Source: Cycas panzhihuaensis
Taxonomy: Eukaryota; Cycadophyta
Assembly (NCBI GenBank): GCA_023213395.1
Contig: CM041465.1
Span: 125,309,741 to 125,373,740 of the forward strand
Length of the DNA stretch: 64,000 nt
Direction of reading: 5' to 3'
The notes beneath the pieces were generated by a model. That model was not told where the DNA came from. It was given only the letters and a program-made list of their open reading frames with translations, and did not search any database. Below, piece by piece: positions 10,996 to 21,837 of the stretch (position 1 is the stretch's first letter; every line of letters begins with the position of its first letter). The position numbers and the translations under genes are program-made.

Positions 10996-11580
10996 TGTAA
11001 CATTCCAAAAAACTAGTCAAAACTATTCCATGTAGCCATTCAAATCGAAGGCCTCTGAATGAGGATTCCAACAGTTCAGACGAAAACCAATTCCAACATC
11101 TCTATCAAAAGTTATGGTTGTTTAAAGTTAGCCTGCCAATTTTGGAGAAGTTCTAGCTGACTTCTATTTAAGCAGTATTAAGGATAATATTACCCAGTCT
11201 GGCCGACTTCTAAGTGAAGTATTTTGATCACTATATATAGGAAGTTTGGGCCGCATCCCAACCCATCATTCGGAGGTTCTTTTGGTTGCACATTTTCGGT
11301 TCTAGGGTTGCAATTAACTCGCCCATTTGGGGTTGTAGTTCAGAGGGTTCCTCACCTCGAAGAGGGAAGCTCACTTCTTCAGGGAAGACTGGTATTTTGT
11401 TGTAATTTCGCTCTATTTTGATATTATTTGACAATAAAGATTATTATTTACTTCTGTGGATTCTATAATTCCTATTCCTTGTTCATTTTCTTGTTGAATA
11501 GCATCTAGTTATTGTTTTTTGTGCATTATTACCTATATTTTTTAGGAAAATTGCTATAAAAGTAGAACTAGATCGCTACA
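10996..11580 (+). repeat. 3' LTR of the chromovirus
   Basis: It runs from TGTAACATTCC to GCTACA and is collinear with 5812-6396 without gaps. It is followed by the TGCAA target duplication. A TATA-like run (ATATATAGG) lies near 11230. Confidence 0.92.
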
Positions 11581-11585
11581 TGCAA

Positions 11586-12880
11586 CTTGAAGCATGCTTG
11601 AATCATCCAAAAAGAAACAATCGATGGGGAGATGTTTAGTACGCTTGGAATTCAACCATTGGAAATCAAAGTGCCCAACAACCAGGGCCCTTGAACAATG
11701 TCCTTTTGTGTGCAAGGACTGTGGTCCTAAAGATCATACAAAAAACTACAAAGAAAAAGCGAAGGTTATTAATTTGATGACCATAGTCCCTGAGTCCAAC
11801 AAAAACGTAAAGTTACAAACAAGAAGCAAGCAAAAAGGGAAGGAAAAGATGACAGAAGATTACCCCAACCTAAAGGTGGAAATTGATTAAATGGAATTGA
11901 CCAAGAGAACTTTGGAAGAAGCTACTAGGAAGGAGGAAGAAAATTCATTACTCTGGGCAAACCCAAAACCAAATATATCTATGTGAAAAAGAACAAACCT
12001 AAGGAAAAGGGACCCATTATTTAAGAAACCCAATCATAGCCTCAATTGGTATAAGGTGGAAGAATTATTCAAAGGTTTATCGGTAGAGGATATACCCCAA
12101 ATACTACGTTTGATGGAAGATTTGGTGAAAGAGCCACAATTAACCATTCCACTACAACAAGTGATCGAATAGATTAAAACAGGGGTATTGCAACAAAAAG
12201 AAGTTGTTAGGAGTTCAAAGAAAATTATAACTTCCTTCGATCTCAATCCAACAGTATCAATCACGGTTTTGGGCAAGAAATTCGACAAGGTGATTGTTGA
12301 TGGTGGTGTAGCAATAAATGTGTTGCCTACCACCACCTAAAAAAAACTAGGAAGCCCTAAACTAGAAGCAACAATATATTCCTTGAAGTTGGCTAATAAA
12401 TTATAGGTTAAAATAGTTGGCAAATTATTGAATGTCAAAGTAGATGTGGTCGATATTGCAATAAGGATTGATTTTACTATCGTGGAAACAATAAAAGGGA
12501 TGATACCCTACCTAACATTGCTTGGATGCCCATGGTTATATAAAATAGAATGTCTCAAGGGTTGGAAGGATGTTACCTTCACATTGACGGATGGGGGAAA
12601 TGAAGTTGTCCTCCCCATGCATGGAAAATATTCCATTGAAATTATGCTTGATGACATGTCAAGTACAACAATTGCAAGTGATGACACTTCGTCGACTTTT
12701 GAAGAAACTAACTTATATCATACAGCAAAAGATTCAACTAAATTGATTAACTCCCAGGAGTATGAGCCCAATTATTTTAGGGAATTGTATAGTTCCTTAG
12801 ATGAAGAGGGAATCAAAAAATCCGTGGACTACTGGTTGCAAGATTCGTTCAAGGTCAACCCTTCATCTTTCTGATGCAAC
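11586..12880 (+). pseudogene. G2 copy 1 continued: zinc knuckles 3-4 and aspartic protease
   Basis: This is the continuation of the element interrupted at 5806. The frame at 11594-11890 has the remains of a third knuckle (FNHWKSKC, first part changed) and a fourth (CKDCGPKDH). The protease core is at about 12290-12330 (IVDGGVAINVLPTTT), the DGGxxxNVLP form also seen in the copy at 30450. A conserved region after it, 12428-12874, reads WKDVTFTLTDGGN. Stops and frameshifts occur near 11890, 12170 and 12340. The product would have matured the Gag and Pol proteins. Confidence 0.78.
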
Positions 12881-13990
12881 CTACTTTCTATATGCACTGT
12901 TGACGAGATAAATAAAAAATCTAATTCTTTAAAATATTTTGGTGATCATTGTAGTAATAGGATAGTAGATAGATTAGGAAATGAATGTATGAATGATGAA
13001 TTTGTCGTTAATATAAAAATGGTTCACATAAAACCCTTAGCCCTAGACCATAACCCTTGCCTTAACCCTAACCCTAACCCCCATCCAAATGTGAATTCCT
13101 TACCCGATCCCAATCCTAACCTTCCCTCTACCTCAAGTGTGAGTTCTAAGGTAGATAACCCTCCTCTATCCCCAACCCATCCTGAGGAAGGAATCAACAA
13201 CCCTTCCTCATCCTCTCTTCAGGTATAGCAACCCAGTAATAAATCCTCTTCCTTGGGAAATGATACACTCATGGGTAGCAAGTCATTAACAGAGGAGGAG
13301 AGATCTGCGAAAAGTGCCTCTCAAGACTCTAGTCTAGGAGATCGAGAAATTACGTAAGTCCATTTTTTAGGGAGCAACTATATGGCACTATTCACTTAAC
13401 CCAATATATGGAATATTGAATTGAGAAAAGAGTAGTAAACAAATCACAATGGGATCTAGATTTTGTATCAACTTTGAGAGCGCCTACATGGTACTGGTCT
13501 CTAGCCCATCAAACTTCCTTTCGAAAATGGGCAAATCTTCAAATGGCCTTTTGACTACAATTTGACCCCCTCAAGAAATTAATTATCCCATCATTTCTAG
13601 TGGGAGACTACCCTAAGAAATATGTGCAAAGATGTGAAAACTATTGGATATCATAATGTTTTCCTAAAACTAATTCGAGTCACTCATTTTTCCATATTTT
13701 AAGAAAATAGGGAAAAATGGATGCTAGGAAAAGGATTTTGGTAATGGCATGTCAAGATGATTTGTACAGTAATGCAAAGGGCTAAGAGGAAAGCATACAG
13801 GGTAGCAAGAAAGCTCATGATAGCTAGAGTGAGGATGCAAAGTGGGGACAAACAATTCTTTGCAGAGGGGGTGTATAATGATAGCATTGAGGGTTGAAAC
13901 TCGTTGAGAGGAGGTTAGAAGACAAGGAGCATGGGGGTGGTGATAAAGACACTTCCTAGGAAATGGGAAATGAAGGTGTATCTCAAGTGG
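12881..13990 (+). pseudogene. G2 copy 1: proline-rich linker and second gag-like domain
   Basis: Downstream of the protease a linker rich in Asn, Pro and Ser (12989-13228, repeated NPNPNP) leads to a decayed domain at about 13370-13800. Visible words are HLTQYMEY, QWDLDFVSTLRAPTWYW, FRKWANLQMAF and YVQRCENYW. The same domain sits in the same place in the minus-strand copy at 28960-29760. Spacing of Trp and Phe resembles retrotransposon capsid (W...L...W..F...F). Reverse transcriptase is missing in this copy because the element breaks off near 14000. The function of a second gag-like part is unknown to me. Confidence 0.6.
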
Positions 13991-14189
13991 CATAGGAATT
14001 TCACCTATCAGGAGTAGGGAATCTAGGGCTTTAGGGTTTAATTCGTTTATAGGATTTTATGGTAGAAGGGAGAAGGGGATTTTCAAGCCTATTGAACTTG
14101 AGAAATCAAGATGAACAAGGAAACTTCCAAAAGAGATAGGTAAATGCAAGATATGATTAGAATTTAAATCAAGTACCTTTTTAAAGTCA

Positions 14190-14705
14190 TCCTGCCTCTC
14201 AGATTCTTCCTCAAGTTGCTTACCTGGTTCGAGTCTAGGCTACTCACTGGCGATGGTTTCCTCCCTTACCTTGTGTGTGTCATTTATCGATTCATCGTAT
14301 TGGGTATTTGTATGCTCCTTGCTAGATTGTTCTACCCACATCTCCTCAAGAGCATCAAGTTTGGCTAAGAGTCTCTACATTCTTTCTTGATAACGCCTTC
14401 CATTATCCTCCATTCCACATTTATCTCTAAAGCTTGCAAAATATTTATCCATGTAGTTTCTCTATCATTCATCGAACCACCTTGCAATTCTTTCATCAAA
14501 TGTCATAAAAAACACTTGCGAAAAAAATTCCCAATAAGGGCAATAATTTGAAAGCCTTTTAATGGCCCACTCCTAAGCTTGTGCCCCTATAAATTCCTAA
14601 ATAGGAGGAAAATAGCCCTTTCCATGTGGGGTTGAATATTAAAGCCATTTTCTACCTTCTCCAACCACTCTATAGGGGCATACTCCTCCATCTTAAGTAA
14701 AAATA
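14190..14705 (-). pseudogene. gag: gag fragment of another gypsy-type element
   Basis: The minus strand opens near 14700 with MEEYAPIEWLEKVENGF, followed by ERAIFLLFRNL and, after frameshifts, YFASFRDKCG. This fits the start of a retrotransposon capsid. A leader, primer-like site and LTR lie upstream of it (to the right). Nothing downstream of gag is left, because the sequence joins the G2 copy near 14160. Confidence 0.5.
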
Positions 14706-14719
14706 AGAATATCTAGATC

Positions 14720-15240
14720 CATCTTCAAATATTAGTTTCAAATAATAATTACCATATTAAATCAACACCAACATACATCAATTAATATCTCAAAATGACG
14801 GTCTTTGAATCAAAATTCCAACACTTCAAACGAAATCAAATTCTAATACCTATAACAAAAGTTACGGCCCTTTTAAGATGGGTAGTGAGTAGGGTTTTCG
14901 GTGACCATAACAGTATCTCTTACTAAAATGCAATTAACTTTTTACTCTGATGTCCAATTCATCTGAAACCACTTACAACGAAAAATAGACATCAAGATGC
15001 ACAGATTTAAAAAACAAAAATTGAGGTCAATCAAATACTTGTAACTAAAGTCATAGGTGTTTAAAGTTGCAATAGCACATTTTAGGCCCTAAAGACAATA
15101 AGAGATAGTAGGCCAAAACTAAATCACTTGTAATTTTTACAATTTCGTTCTAAACCCTAGCTCAATTTTGTGGTTAATTTTCAAAAATTCCTCCATTCAT
15201 GCTTTTGAAAATGTAGATCCTTGATAGGCCAAAAACGAAG
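14720..15240 (-). other. untranslated leader with degenerate repeat units
   Basis: Non-coding leader of the minus-strand element. It contains imprecise repeats built on a word close to AAAAGTTACGGCCC (near 14856) and related words near 15045. The stretch at about 14815-14876 matches the LTR of the chromovirus (5880-5940) over roughly 60 bases. Confidence 0.5.
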
Positions 15241-15241
15241 C

Positions 15242-15603
15242 TCCCTTACCACTTGAAGTGATCCTAAATCGGATCCTCTTCCTTAAAACACCAAAGAAGG
15301 TTCAAATGAATGTCGAATAGGCAAAATTGCCCCAAGCACCAAGTGCCAAATAAAATCTAGATTAATCCAAAAATAAAACTTATGTAATGAATTGTAGTTT
15401 TCTCTTATTTATAGGTGTCAATATGACTCCCTACTAAAAAACCAACTTCAATAATAATATTAATAATAAAATACCAACTTCGTAATATAAAACCCAACTT
15501 CATATTAACTTGAAAATACCAACTCCCTAATAGTAATAAAAAAATTGACTTCTAATAAAATACCAACTTCTCCTTAATAGATTAGGATCACTATAGTATG
15601 TCA
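15242..15603 (-). repeat. LTR with degenerate primer site, minus strand
   Basis: At about 15245-15261 the minus strand reads AGTGGTAAGGGAGCTTCG, a decayed form of the usual primer site. Upstream lies an LTR-like region with several GAAGTTGGTATTTT words and a TATA box (CCTATAAATAAG near 15407). The left end near 15262 and the right end near 15603 are approximate. Confidence 0.5.
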
Positions 15604-16175
15604 GCTAAGTTCATCCTTAACACATTATACTTACACAAATCACTTAATCATCAACACCCAACCAAGCATGGTCACAAGCACAATATCATTTCAATACCAA
15701 TCCTCCTTTATTTATTGTTAGTACATTGCCTTCTAGTGCAACTACTCTCACCAGTCACATTGCCAATAGTCAATGCTTACAAAAGAAGGTCTGCAAGACC
15801 ATGGGGAGCATTGCCTATTACTAGTTCTTTAATATAATCTCTCTATTCTCTTTTACATCAATTCTCTAATGCTATATGTATTCTTGTTAAGGACCTAACC
15901 CTTATCATTCTTCTTCTCAAGTCTTATATTACTCTTCTTGTAATTATCCAACATTCATAAGTCCAAGAGATCGACGGCCTTAATAGCCCTATATATATGT
16001 ATGTAATGTATGAGTGGAATCATCATTTTTGGAGTGTTGTGATCTTATGTATTGGACGTTGCCCTGTCAAAGAGGCCCATCAATACATGTGATTATTGAT
16101 GCTATTATGTATAATTTTGGCTCTCGTGTTGTCATATGCATTTTAGATTGCTCTCTTTAATTCAGATTCATTACA
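15599..16175 (+). repeat. LTR, plus strand
   Basis: The region ends ATTACA directly before a perfect primer site at 16178. It contains a TATA-like run (CCTATATATATG at about 15989) and the AAAGAGG box seen in other LTRs here. The start TGTCAGC at 15599 is a guess, since it abuts the opposite-strand LTR. Confidence 0.55.
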
Positions 16176-16177
16176 AT

Positions 16178-16189
16178 TGGTATCAGAGC
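16178..16189 (+). other. primer binding site (initiator Met tRNA)
   Basis: TGGTATCAGAGC follows the LTR end after two bases. The sequence from 16190 to about 16800 looks like leader without recognisable coding sequence. Confidence 0.8.
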
Positions 16190-16839
16190 AACGATATAGG
16201 GCGTGCCATCTAGGTATTCATAATTCCATTTCAATAGTTTTGTCATTTCCTCTTTGGTAATTTGTAATAGTTTACTTTTTCTTCATAATCTGTTTAGTTG
16301 GTCTAGGCTAAAGACCCTATGCCAGGAGTCTATAAATATCACGAGAAACTATCATTTGGAGCTAAGTGCATTGTGACTTTTCTGCCCCATGTGTGAAGGA
16401 TAAGAGATCACACTCTTGAACCAAGCCTTAGACAAAACTCAGCTACGAAATTGTGCCTCCACATACCTGCGGGAATATAGGAGGACCCCTAAGTAGACAT
16501 TTCTAATATAGGTAACCATAAGAAACCTATTGGCCGTATGTAATTTGTAGTGCACTGGTAAGCGGTTAGCCCCAGGAAGTTACTCTCCACGTACCCTAGA
16601 GATGGGATAGTACGGTTGTTGAGTACCCTTGAGAGTTTTATCAATGGAGTGATCCCCATCCAAAAGAATCTCTGACACAACAATGTGTTGCATCCAACCA
16701 TGGTGGCAAAAACAATGGCATGTTGAGCTAATATCAATTTTCCACTAATTAAACCCTTGACTCTGTCTTGCATTGTGTTAGCATTCATGTAGTGGTTTAT
16801 CTACATGTCTTCTACTTGACTCTTCTTCATTCTCACTCA

Positions 16840-17346
16840 ATTTTTAATATTGCAAGCATATTTCTCCAACCTACTTTTAGCGAGAATTATCTTCATAGCC
16901 TCTTCGTCCTTGCTTTGAATACCATTTTCCAACATTCCATCTACCTCCTCTTTGCTAAATCCAAGCAGTTTTTTCCTAGTTACCATCTGATTTTAAATTC
17001 TTGATGTTTCATACTCAACGGAAAGCTTTAGAATTCCATCTGCACCCACCTCAAAGCACAATGTAAATAGCAAGACTCCGGGTGAGGCCATTGGAATTCC
17101 ACACAAACTAAATTCTCCCATAAATTTATTGTGTGCAGTCAAAGGACTCTCACCTTGGTAGATTGAGAAAAGAGTTGTGGTTTGGTTGTCATGTGATGCA
17201 ATACGGAGCATCTCCTTTCAAGCAGGTATTTGGGTATTTTTAGGAATTATCACCTCCATGAGGCACCCTCTCCATCTTGTTGAAATTTGAAGACTCAAAG
17301 CTACAACATCCATCGGTACAACGTTGATGCTTTCACCATTCAACAC
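16840..17346 (-). pseudogene. HSP70-like fragment, substrate-binding domain
   Basis: On the minus strand two frames together match the C-terminal half of a 70 kDa heat shock chaperone. Visible words are VVPMDVVALSLQ (for LDVTPLSLG), EVIIPKNTQIPA (for VLIPRNTTIP), SIYQGESPLTAHNKFMGEF, then LCGIP and CFEVGADGILKLSVE. After a stop, FSKEEVDGMLEN and AKSRLEKYACNIKN continue the helical lid. Stops lie at about 16985 and 17217. No nucleotide-binding domain was found upstream. It lies about 0.7 kb inside a minus-strand LTR with primer site (18059-18263), so it may have been captured by that element. No introns are visible across the fragment. Confidence 0.72.
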
Positions 17347-18058
17347 TATAAACAAATAATATCTTCTGAATGAATGAATGAATAATAGATCCATTCTTAG
17401 CAATAATCGACACTTCCTCAAATGGCCCAGTCATGGGCACACAACAAGACACAAGAGTGGCATATAGAAGCCAATCCTCGCAACCCCATGTTCAAAGAGT
17501 TTAATCCCCTAATGTAAATAAACAAAGCGCTAATGAAGAAAAGAGATAAGAACCCCACAAAGGTACTGGCAAACTCAAACCAAAAAATAATCCGTAGAAG
17601 TTTCAGTTCTCCACCACAAATTCACCAAAGCCATTCTATTCACAGAGCCACCACTTCCAATGGCCACCGTTAATAAAAAACGAACAAGCCCCATTGTCAT
17701 TTCTAAGATTGAAGTTGCAAGCTTCTCTTCTAGAGATGTCACAATAAAGCGTTCGATAAACATAATTAGCAATGATATCTAAAAAAAGAGTAAGTACCTA
17801 AAGAAGCCCAAGAGTAAAGGCAATAAGCCCTTTGAGAAGGGCATCACCTTATCCAACGCTTCTTCGCATCATCCTTATCCCTAGGAATTGCCATGGGAGC
17901 CCTCAAATTTGTAGGTCAACCATATGAACAAAGAATATAATCAAAAGGACAAACCAAAAGTAAATGAAAGAGAAATAAAAGGGAATGTGCAGGTGGGAGT
18001 CTCTCACTTAATCCAAATCCAAGAAGTGCCACTAGCAAGGCAGCAGCTTCTTAGTCTA
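17347..18058 (-). other. internal region between small LTR and HSP70-like fragment
   Basis: No domain was recognised. Short open frames exist on the minus strand, for example at 17575-17772, but they lack family features. It is either leader of the small LTR element or captured host sequence upstream of the HSP70-like part. Confidence 0.3.
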
Positions 18059-18070
18059 GCTATGATACCA
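18059..18070 (-). other. primer binding site, minus strand
   Basis: The minus strand reads TGGTATCATAGC directly after the LTR end, one base from the usual TGGTATCAGAGC. Confidence 0.7.
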
Positions 18071-18263
18071 TGTAGGAAAAATGAATGTACACACGCAACA
18101 AAGAATTTGAGAAAAAACTCAACTATCTAACTCGTTTATCGAATTGTCAAATGTGTACATATATAACTCATGGTTCATGGTTGTTAATGGTTGTTATACA
18201 ACCACCTAACCATCTAACTACCTACTAATTACATGTTAATTAAAGTTCATAATGACTCTTACA
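18071..18263 (-). repeat. small LTR (193 bp), minus strand
   Basis: On the minus strand it starts TGTAAGAGTC at 18263 and ends TTCCTACA at 18071, next to the primer site. Its short length and the TACA|TGGTATC junction resemble copia or TRIM LTRs. The partner LTR was not found, so the element is incomplete. Its right flank is the G2 gag copy. Confidence 0.68.
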
Positions 18264-18269
18264 TCAAAT

Positions 18270-20485
18270 TAATCATCATCTTCTTGCTATATAGACATGC
18301 TTGGTTTCAGGTTTACACATTGGTACGATTTTTGCAGTGGCTTCTCTAGCAGCATCTTCTAATGCCTTCTTTGTTGTGCAAATCTATCGATTTCTATCTT
18401 CGGAATAGGGTATTCACCCTCCACAATTTTGCTTTCCCTTTATTTCCACTTCTAGTTTGTAAATTTGTGCTCTTTAGCGAACTGGGGATAATAGCCATTA
18501 AGTTTATTGCTTTGCCTTTGCCTTTACAATCCTTTGTAGGGTGGATATTAGGCCCACAATTCTTACATATAGATGGGCATCTTGCATGAGCTTTTGCTAC
18601 TATACAATCTGATTTCCAATGTCCAAACTCCTCCAAACACACCAAACAATGTCCCATTGGCAGCTTCTTACTAAAGCTCTCTGGTATTGTCCTAGTAGTG
18701 TAGATCATTCTAGTTGAATTGCCTCCTCTTCCTCGACCTCTACCCTATTGGTTCTTTCCATGAAAGTTAAGGTAACACTTCTTTATTGTGTGGGTGTTTA
18801 TAACACAAATATGGCAACATTTATCTTGTTTCCTTACTCATGACTTTTAGGGTTCATGTTGCATTCCATTGTGGAATACAAATCTTTGACACAAATGTGA
18901 CACCACTTCTCCACTTGAGGTTCATTACTCCTATATTTCTTATTCCTTTCTTCCTCAGTATTTTGAGGTTTCTACCCTTGCAAGTTTAGCCTTGCAACCT
19001 CTTTTATAAGAGCTTCCACTTCTAAGGTCTCTTCTATGTTCATTGCTCAGTAATAAGGTTTATTATGTTTTAGCTTTTTAATTCTTGGATTTCCTCTTGT
19101 ACTCCTAATAAGAAGGGGTCATGCCTTGCCTTTTGGATGTCCATTTCCTTTTCAAAGTCTAATGCTAACTTTTGCGCATGTTACAAGGATTTTAGGGGAT
19201 GGATTGCCATTGCGGCCCTTAGTTTTGAATTCAGTCCATTAATGAAATAACTCCTCATATCATAATTTGTAATCGTTTCTCTATTTCTCATATTTGCAGC
19301 TATGATATTCATTCAAGTTATACATGTCAACGATGATTCTTCCAATCTCTGTCTAATTTCCTTGAGGGATAATTCTATTGCTTCATTACTTCTAAACTTT
19401 TGAAATCTCTCCTCCAGTTTTCATGCCTTGGATGGATCCAATTGCCTATAATATGCTAAGGGTACACCCTATAATAAGTAGGCAAATCTAGAGATTTGAT
19501 CTCCTTTTCATCTATTATCTTTTTCATGTTCATCAAATTCTGAAATAAGTAGACATGTTCACTTGCATTTGATGTATCATTGAAGGATGAGTCTCCCAAA
19601 CTCCCTTGAACATGCCATCTTTAAACCACTTGGCAGTATACATTTCCCTTGAGAAAATGTTAGCGAGATAACTTGCCCTTTGGTGGTGCAACTTCTTCTA
19701 TTGATGCATTATGTTTAGGTACCCCTAATGGGCTTTTTTCTCTACTACTTTCTCTTTCAAACAATGGATTTTGGAAGGGTGACTTAGTTTACTTGGCTCT
19801 TAACACCATGGTAATTGTATGGCCAATGGTGTTGTAATTACAAATGATTGTCCCGATTGCTTCTCTCATGTGCCTCCAAACAATTTCCTTGTGAAATGAT
19901 TCTCCCAATATGCCAAGGGACCTTCCTCTACCTTTATTTTGTTATCACTCGTGATCTTCGAACTATATTCACCACTTGACTCTTTTGTTTCACCTAGGAA
20001 TTCTTCTTTTGTTTTCAAAGATTTGTCTTCCAATATCATTGCTTCTAATTCTGATTCTTCTTTTAAGATTTCTTCTTCATCTAATGTTTTATCTTTTCTA
20101 GAAGTCCCCACTTGTTCTTCCAAATTTTCTTCTTTCTTTTTTGCACCTTCTTTTTCTTCTTCCAATAATGTAAGCGCTATAAATGCAATTACAAGGCTAA
20201 TTAAATCAAATTTTATTGAGGCAAGGCTTAATACCATTGATCCCCTCCCATCCTCATTTTGTTCAATGGGAGTCTATGTTCCACTTGCCTTAGACTCCTC
20301 AATAGACCTCCCCCTCACTCTCTTCTCTATATCTTTCGCTCATTTTCCCATTTTATTTCCCTTTGTCTACTTAACTCTAGTATTCCCTTGGGTGAAAGAT
20401 TCTTAGATGGCTCGATAACCTTCCAAGGTTGTTTTGGTGGCATTGGAAGGTCCCTTAGCTATTGAAGGCTTAATTACAACCTACC
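18270..20485 (-). pseudogene. gag: G2 gag and zinc-knuckle region, copy 2
   Basis: The minus strand carries the same gene as 4090-5806 and 31000-32455. From the right: start near 20237, a Lys/Glu-rich leader with EEEKEGAKKKEENLEEQ, the shared KVEEGPLAYWENHF, then a broken capsid part, a WCHIC knuckle near 18900, and knuckles CLVCLEEFGHWKSDC and CKNCGPNIHPTKDC in the frame 18394-18708. The protease is missing, cut off near 18270 by the small LTR. Several frameshifts are present. Confidence 0.75.
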
Positions 20486-20886
20486 ATCACACTAACAGCC
20501 AAGGTGCCTTGGCCTTTAGGCATTAATTGATAAATGTTGGATATTTTATCCCCACTAGTGGGCTTTAGGCAACGGAACAAATGTTGACCTACTTCTTAGC
20601 CCCCTTGGTAATCATACTTGGCAAAGAATCACTTCCAGTAGTCTATCTAGGGCTGTGTTAACATACGAGTCTCCTAAAACATACACCACGTAAGTCCATA
20701 ATATATCACAATAACAATATTACAACATTCTCATAATATTCATTATAGAATTATACATCAATTAGAATCAACACATAATACATAGTTTCCACGTAACTCT
20801 AATTCTATTCAGCAATATCACTTTGTACAATGTCTTTCACATCACTAGAAAATGACCATGTTGGTCTATGACGTTAGATCAAATAA

Positions 20887-21053
20887 GTCGACACTTACAC
20901 TTGAAACCATGACATAGTACTCACTAATTCGACTCCCACCCTTGACAATATGACATAAGATCAAGTAACTTGGCTCTCACACTTAAGAACATGCCATAGA
21001 ACTCATGAACTTGCCGCTCACACTTGAGAACATGCCATAGAACTCATTAACTC
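20887..21053. repeat. four tandem units of about 41 bp
   Basis: Units begin near 20887, 20930, 20972 and 21013. The last two are nearly identical (CTCACACTTAAGAACATGCC versus CTCACACTTGAGAACATGCC). The related region at 24200-24320 has fewer units. Confidence 0.8.
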
Positions 21054-21113
21054 AACTCTCATGCCAAAATGGTGGAGAAATGAGCAATAAATACCCAAAT
21101 ACATGCCTTATGT

Positions 21114-21146
21114 GGAATGGTTGTAACTTATGGTCACAACCATTCC
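21114..21146. repeat. palindrome with 11-base arms
   Basis: GGAATGGTTGT and ACAACCATTCC flank an 11-base loop. The inverted copy at 24167-24199 keeps nine bases of each arm. Confidence 0.75.
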
Positions 21147-21174
21147 ATTACATAACAAAGTGTCTTTTACATTA

Positions 21175-21837
21175 ATTACATGATTTGGATACCCTTTGGA
21201 ATTAGTGAGTGACCGAGGATCACACCTTTTGAATGAAGTGATGGAAGAATTGACGTTAACATTCATGATTAGCCATAGGAAACCGACAACATATTACCCT
21301 AGGGCCAATAGACAAGCCAAAAGCTCTAATAAGATCATCAAAATTTGTTTTAAGGAAAATATGTGACATGGGAGGTTATGGACCTTTCGCACAACCTGCA
21401 AAAGAATGACAAGGCAAACACCATTCAAACTAGTTTATGGAGCAAAACCCATTCTTTCAGTTGAGTTCAAAATTACAAGCTTGCATGTAACCTTGGCCGA
21501 TCAATTCAATGATCAAGATTCCTTCAAAGAATGATTGTGCTAGCTATTGGAATTAGAAGAAACCTGTCACAAAGTCGAGTGGTCACAAAATATTAAGAAA
21601 ATGAGACAAAAAGCATGGCACAAGTTCCACTTGCGGACATCCCAATTTTTCATAGGTGATCAAGTCTTACTATACAACAAGTTTTGAATACACCACGATA
21701 AATTAAAAATGAGATGGCCAGGGCCATATACAATGGAAACTATATTTGATAATGGTTCAATCCAATTAAGAGACATTAACGGACTACAATTGCCAACACT
21801 AGTGAATAGCAATAATTTGAAGCCCTATCACCATTAA
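21175..21837 (+). pseudogene. pol: G2 integrase C-terminal half, copy 3
   Basis: The plus strand shows LVSDRGSHLLNEVMEEL with the second catalytic aspartate present, then YYPRANRQAKSSNK, where the usual catalytic glutamate is lysine. The C-terminal part continues with FKLVYGAKPILSVEF, MRQKAWHKFH, GDQVLLYNKF, MRWPGPYTMETIFDNGSIQL and LPTLVNSNNLKPYHH. The first catalytic part is absent because the element joins an opposite-strand G2 LTR near 21175. Frameshifts and stops occur near 21360 and 21530. Confidence 0.8.

Larger units (their letters stand above)
5812..11580 (+). mobile_element. complete chromovirus (Ty3/gypsy) retrotransposon
   Basis: Two LTRs of equal length (585 bp) bound the element. 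The duplicated target is TGCAA at 5807-5811 and 11581-11585. The primer site, poly-C leader, gag-pol reading frame, polypurine tract and 3' LTR follow in the usual order. The LTRs are about 90% identical by eye, so the insertion is old. The gag-pol frame stays in one register from 6541 to 10965 but has many stops. The order protease, reverse transcriptase, RNase H, integrase, chromodomain is that of plant chromoviruses. It sits inside the zinc-knuckle region of a G2 element. Confidence 0.93.
20560..21170 (-). repeat. probable LTR of G2 copy 2
   Basis: This lies upstream of the minus-strand gag. Near 20570 the minus strand reads TTTGTTCCGTTGCC, which resembles the Asp-tRNA type primer site (TGGCGCCGTTGCC) of Tat/Athila-like elements with three changes. 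The rest is non-coding and has an inverted relative at 24140-24420. It includes a 41-base tandem repeat and a palindrome listed separately. Exact LTR ends are not resolved. Confidence 0.45.

Noticed and set aside
13060-13085. CCTAACCCTAACCC resembles telomere repeats
   Set aside because: Only about three units, one base short of the usual plant CCCTAAA. It encodes the NPNPNP linker of the G2 polyprotein.
16489-16788. Minus-strand frame of 99 codons next to the HSP70-like fragment
   Set aside because: It does not align convincingly with the HSP70 C-terminus and may be leader sequence of the plus-strand LTR at 15.6-16.2 kb.
20887-21053. Regular repeats that might suggest a CRISPR array
   Set aside because: Units are directly tandem without unique spacers and the sequence is a plant LTR.
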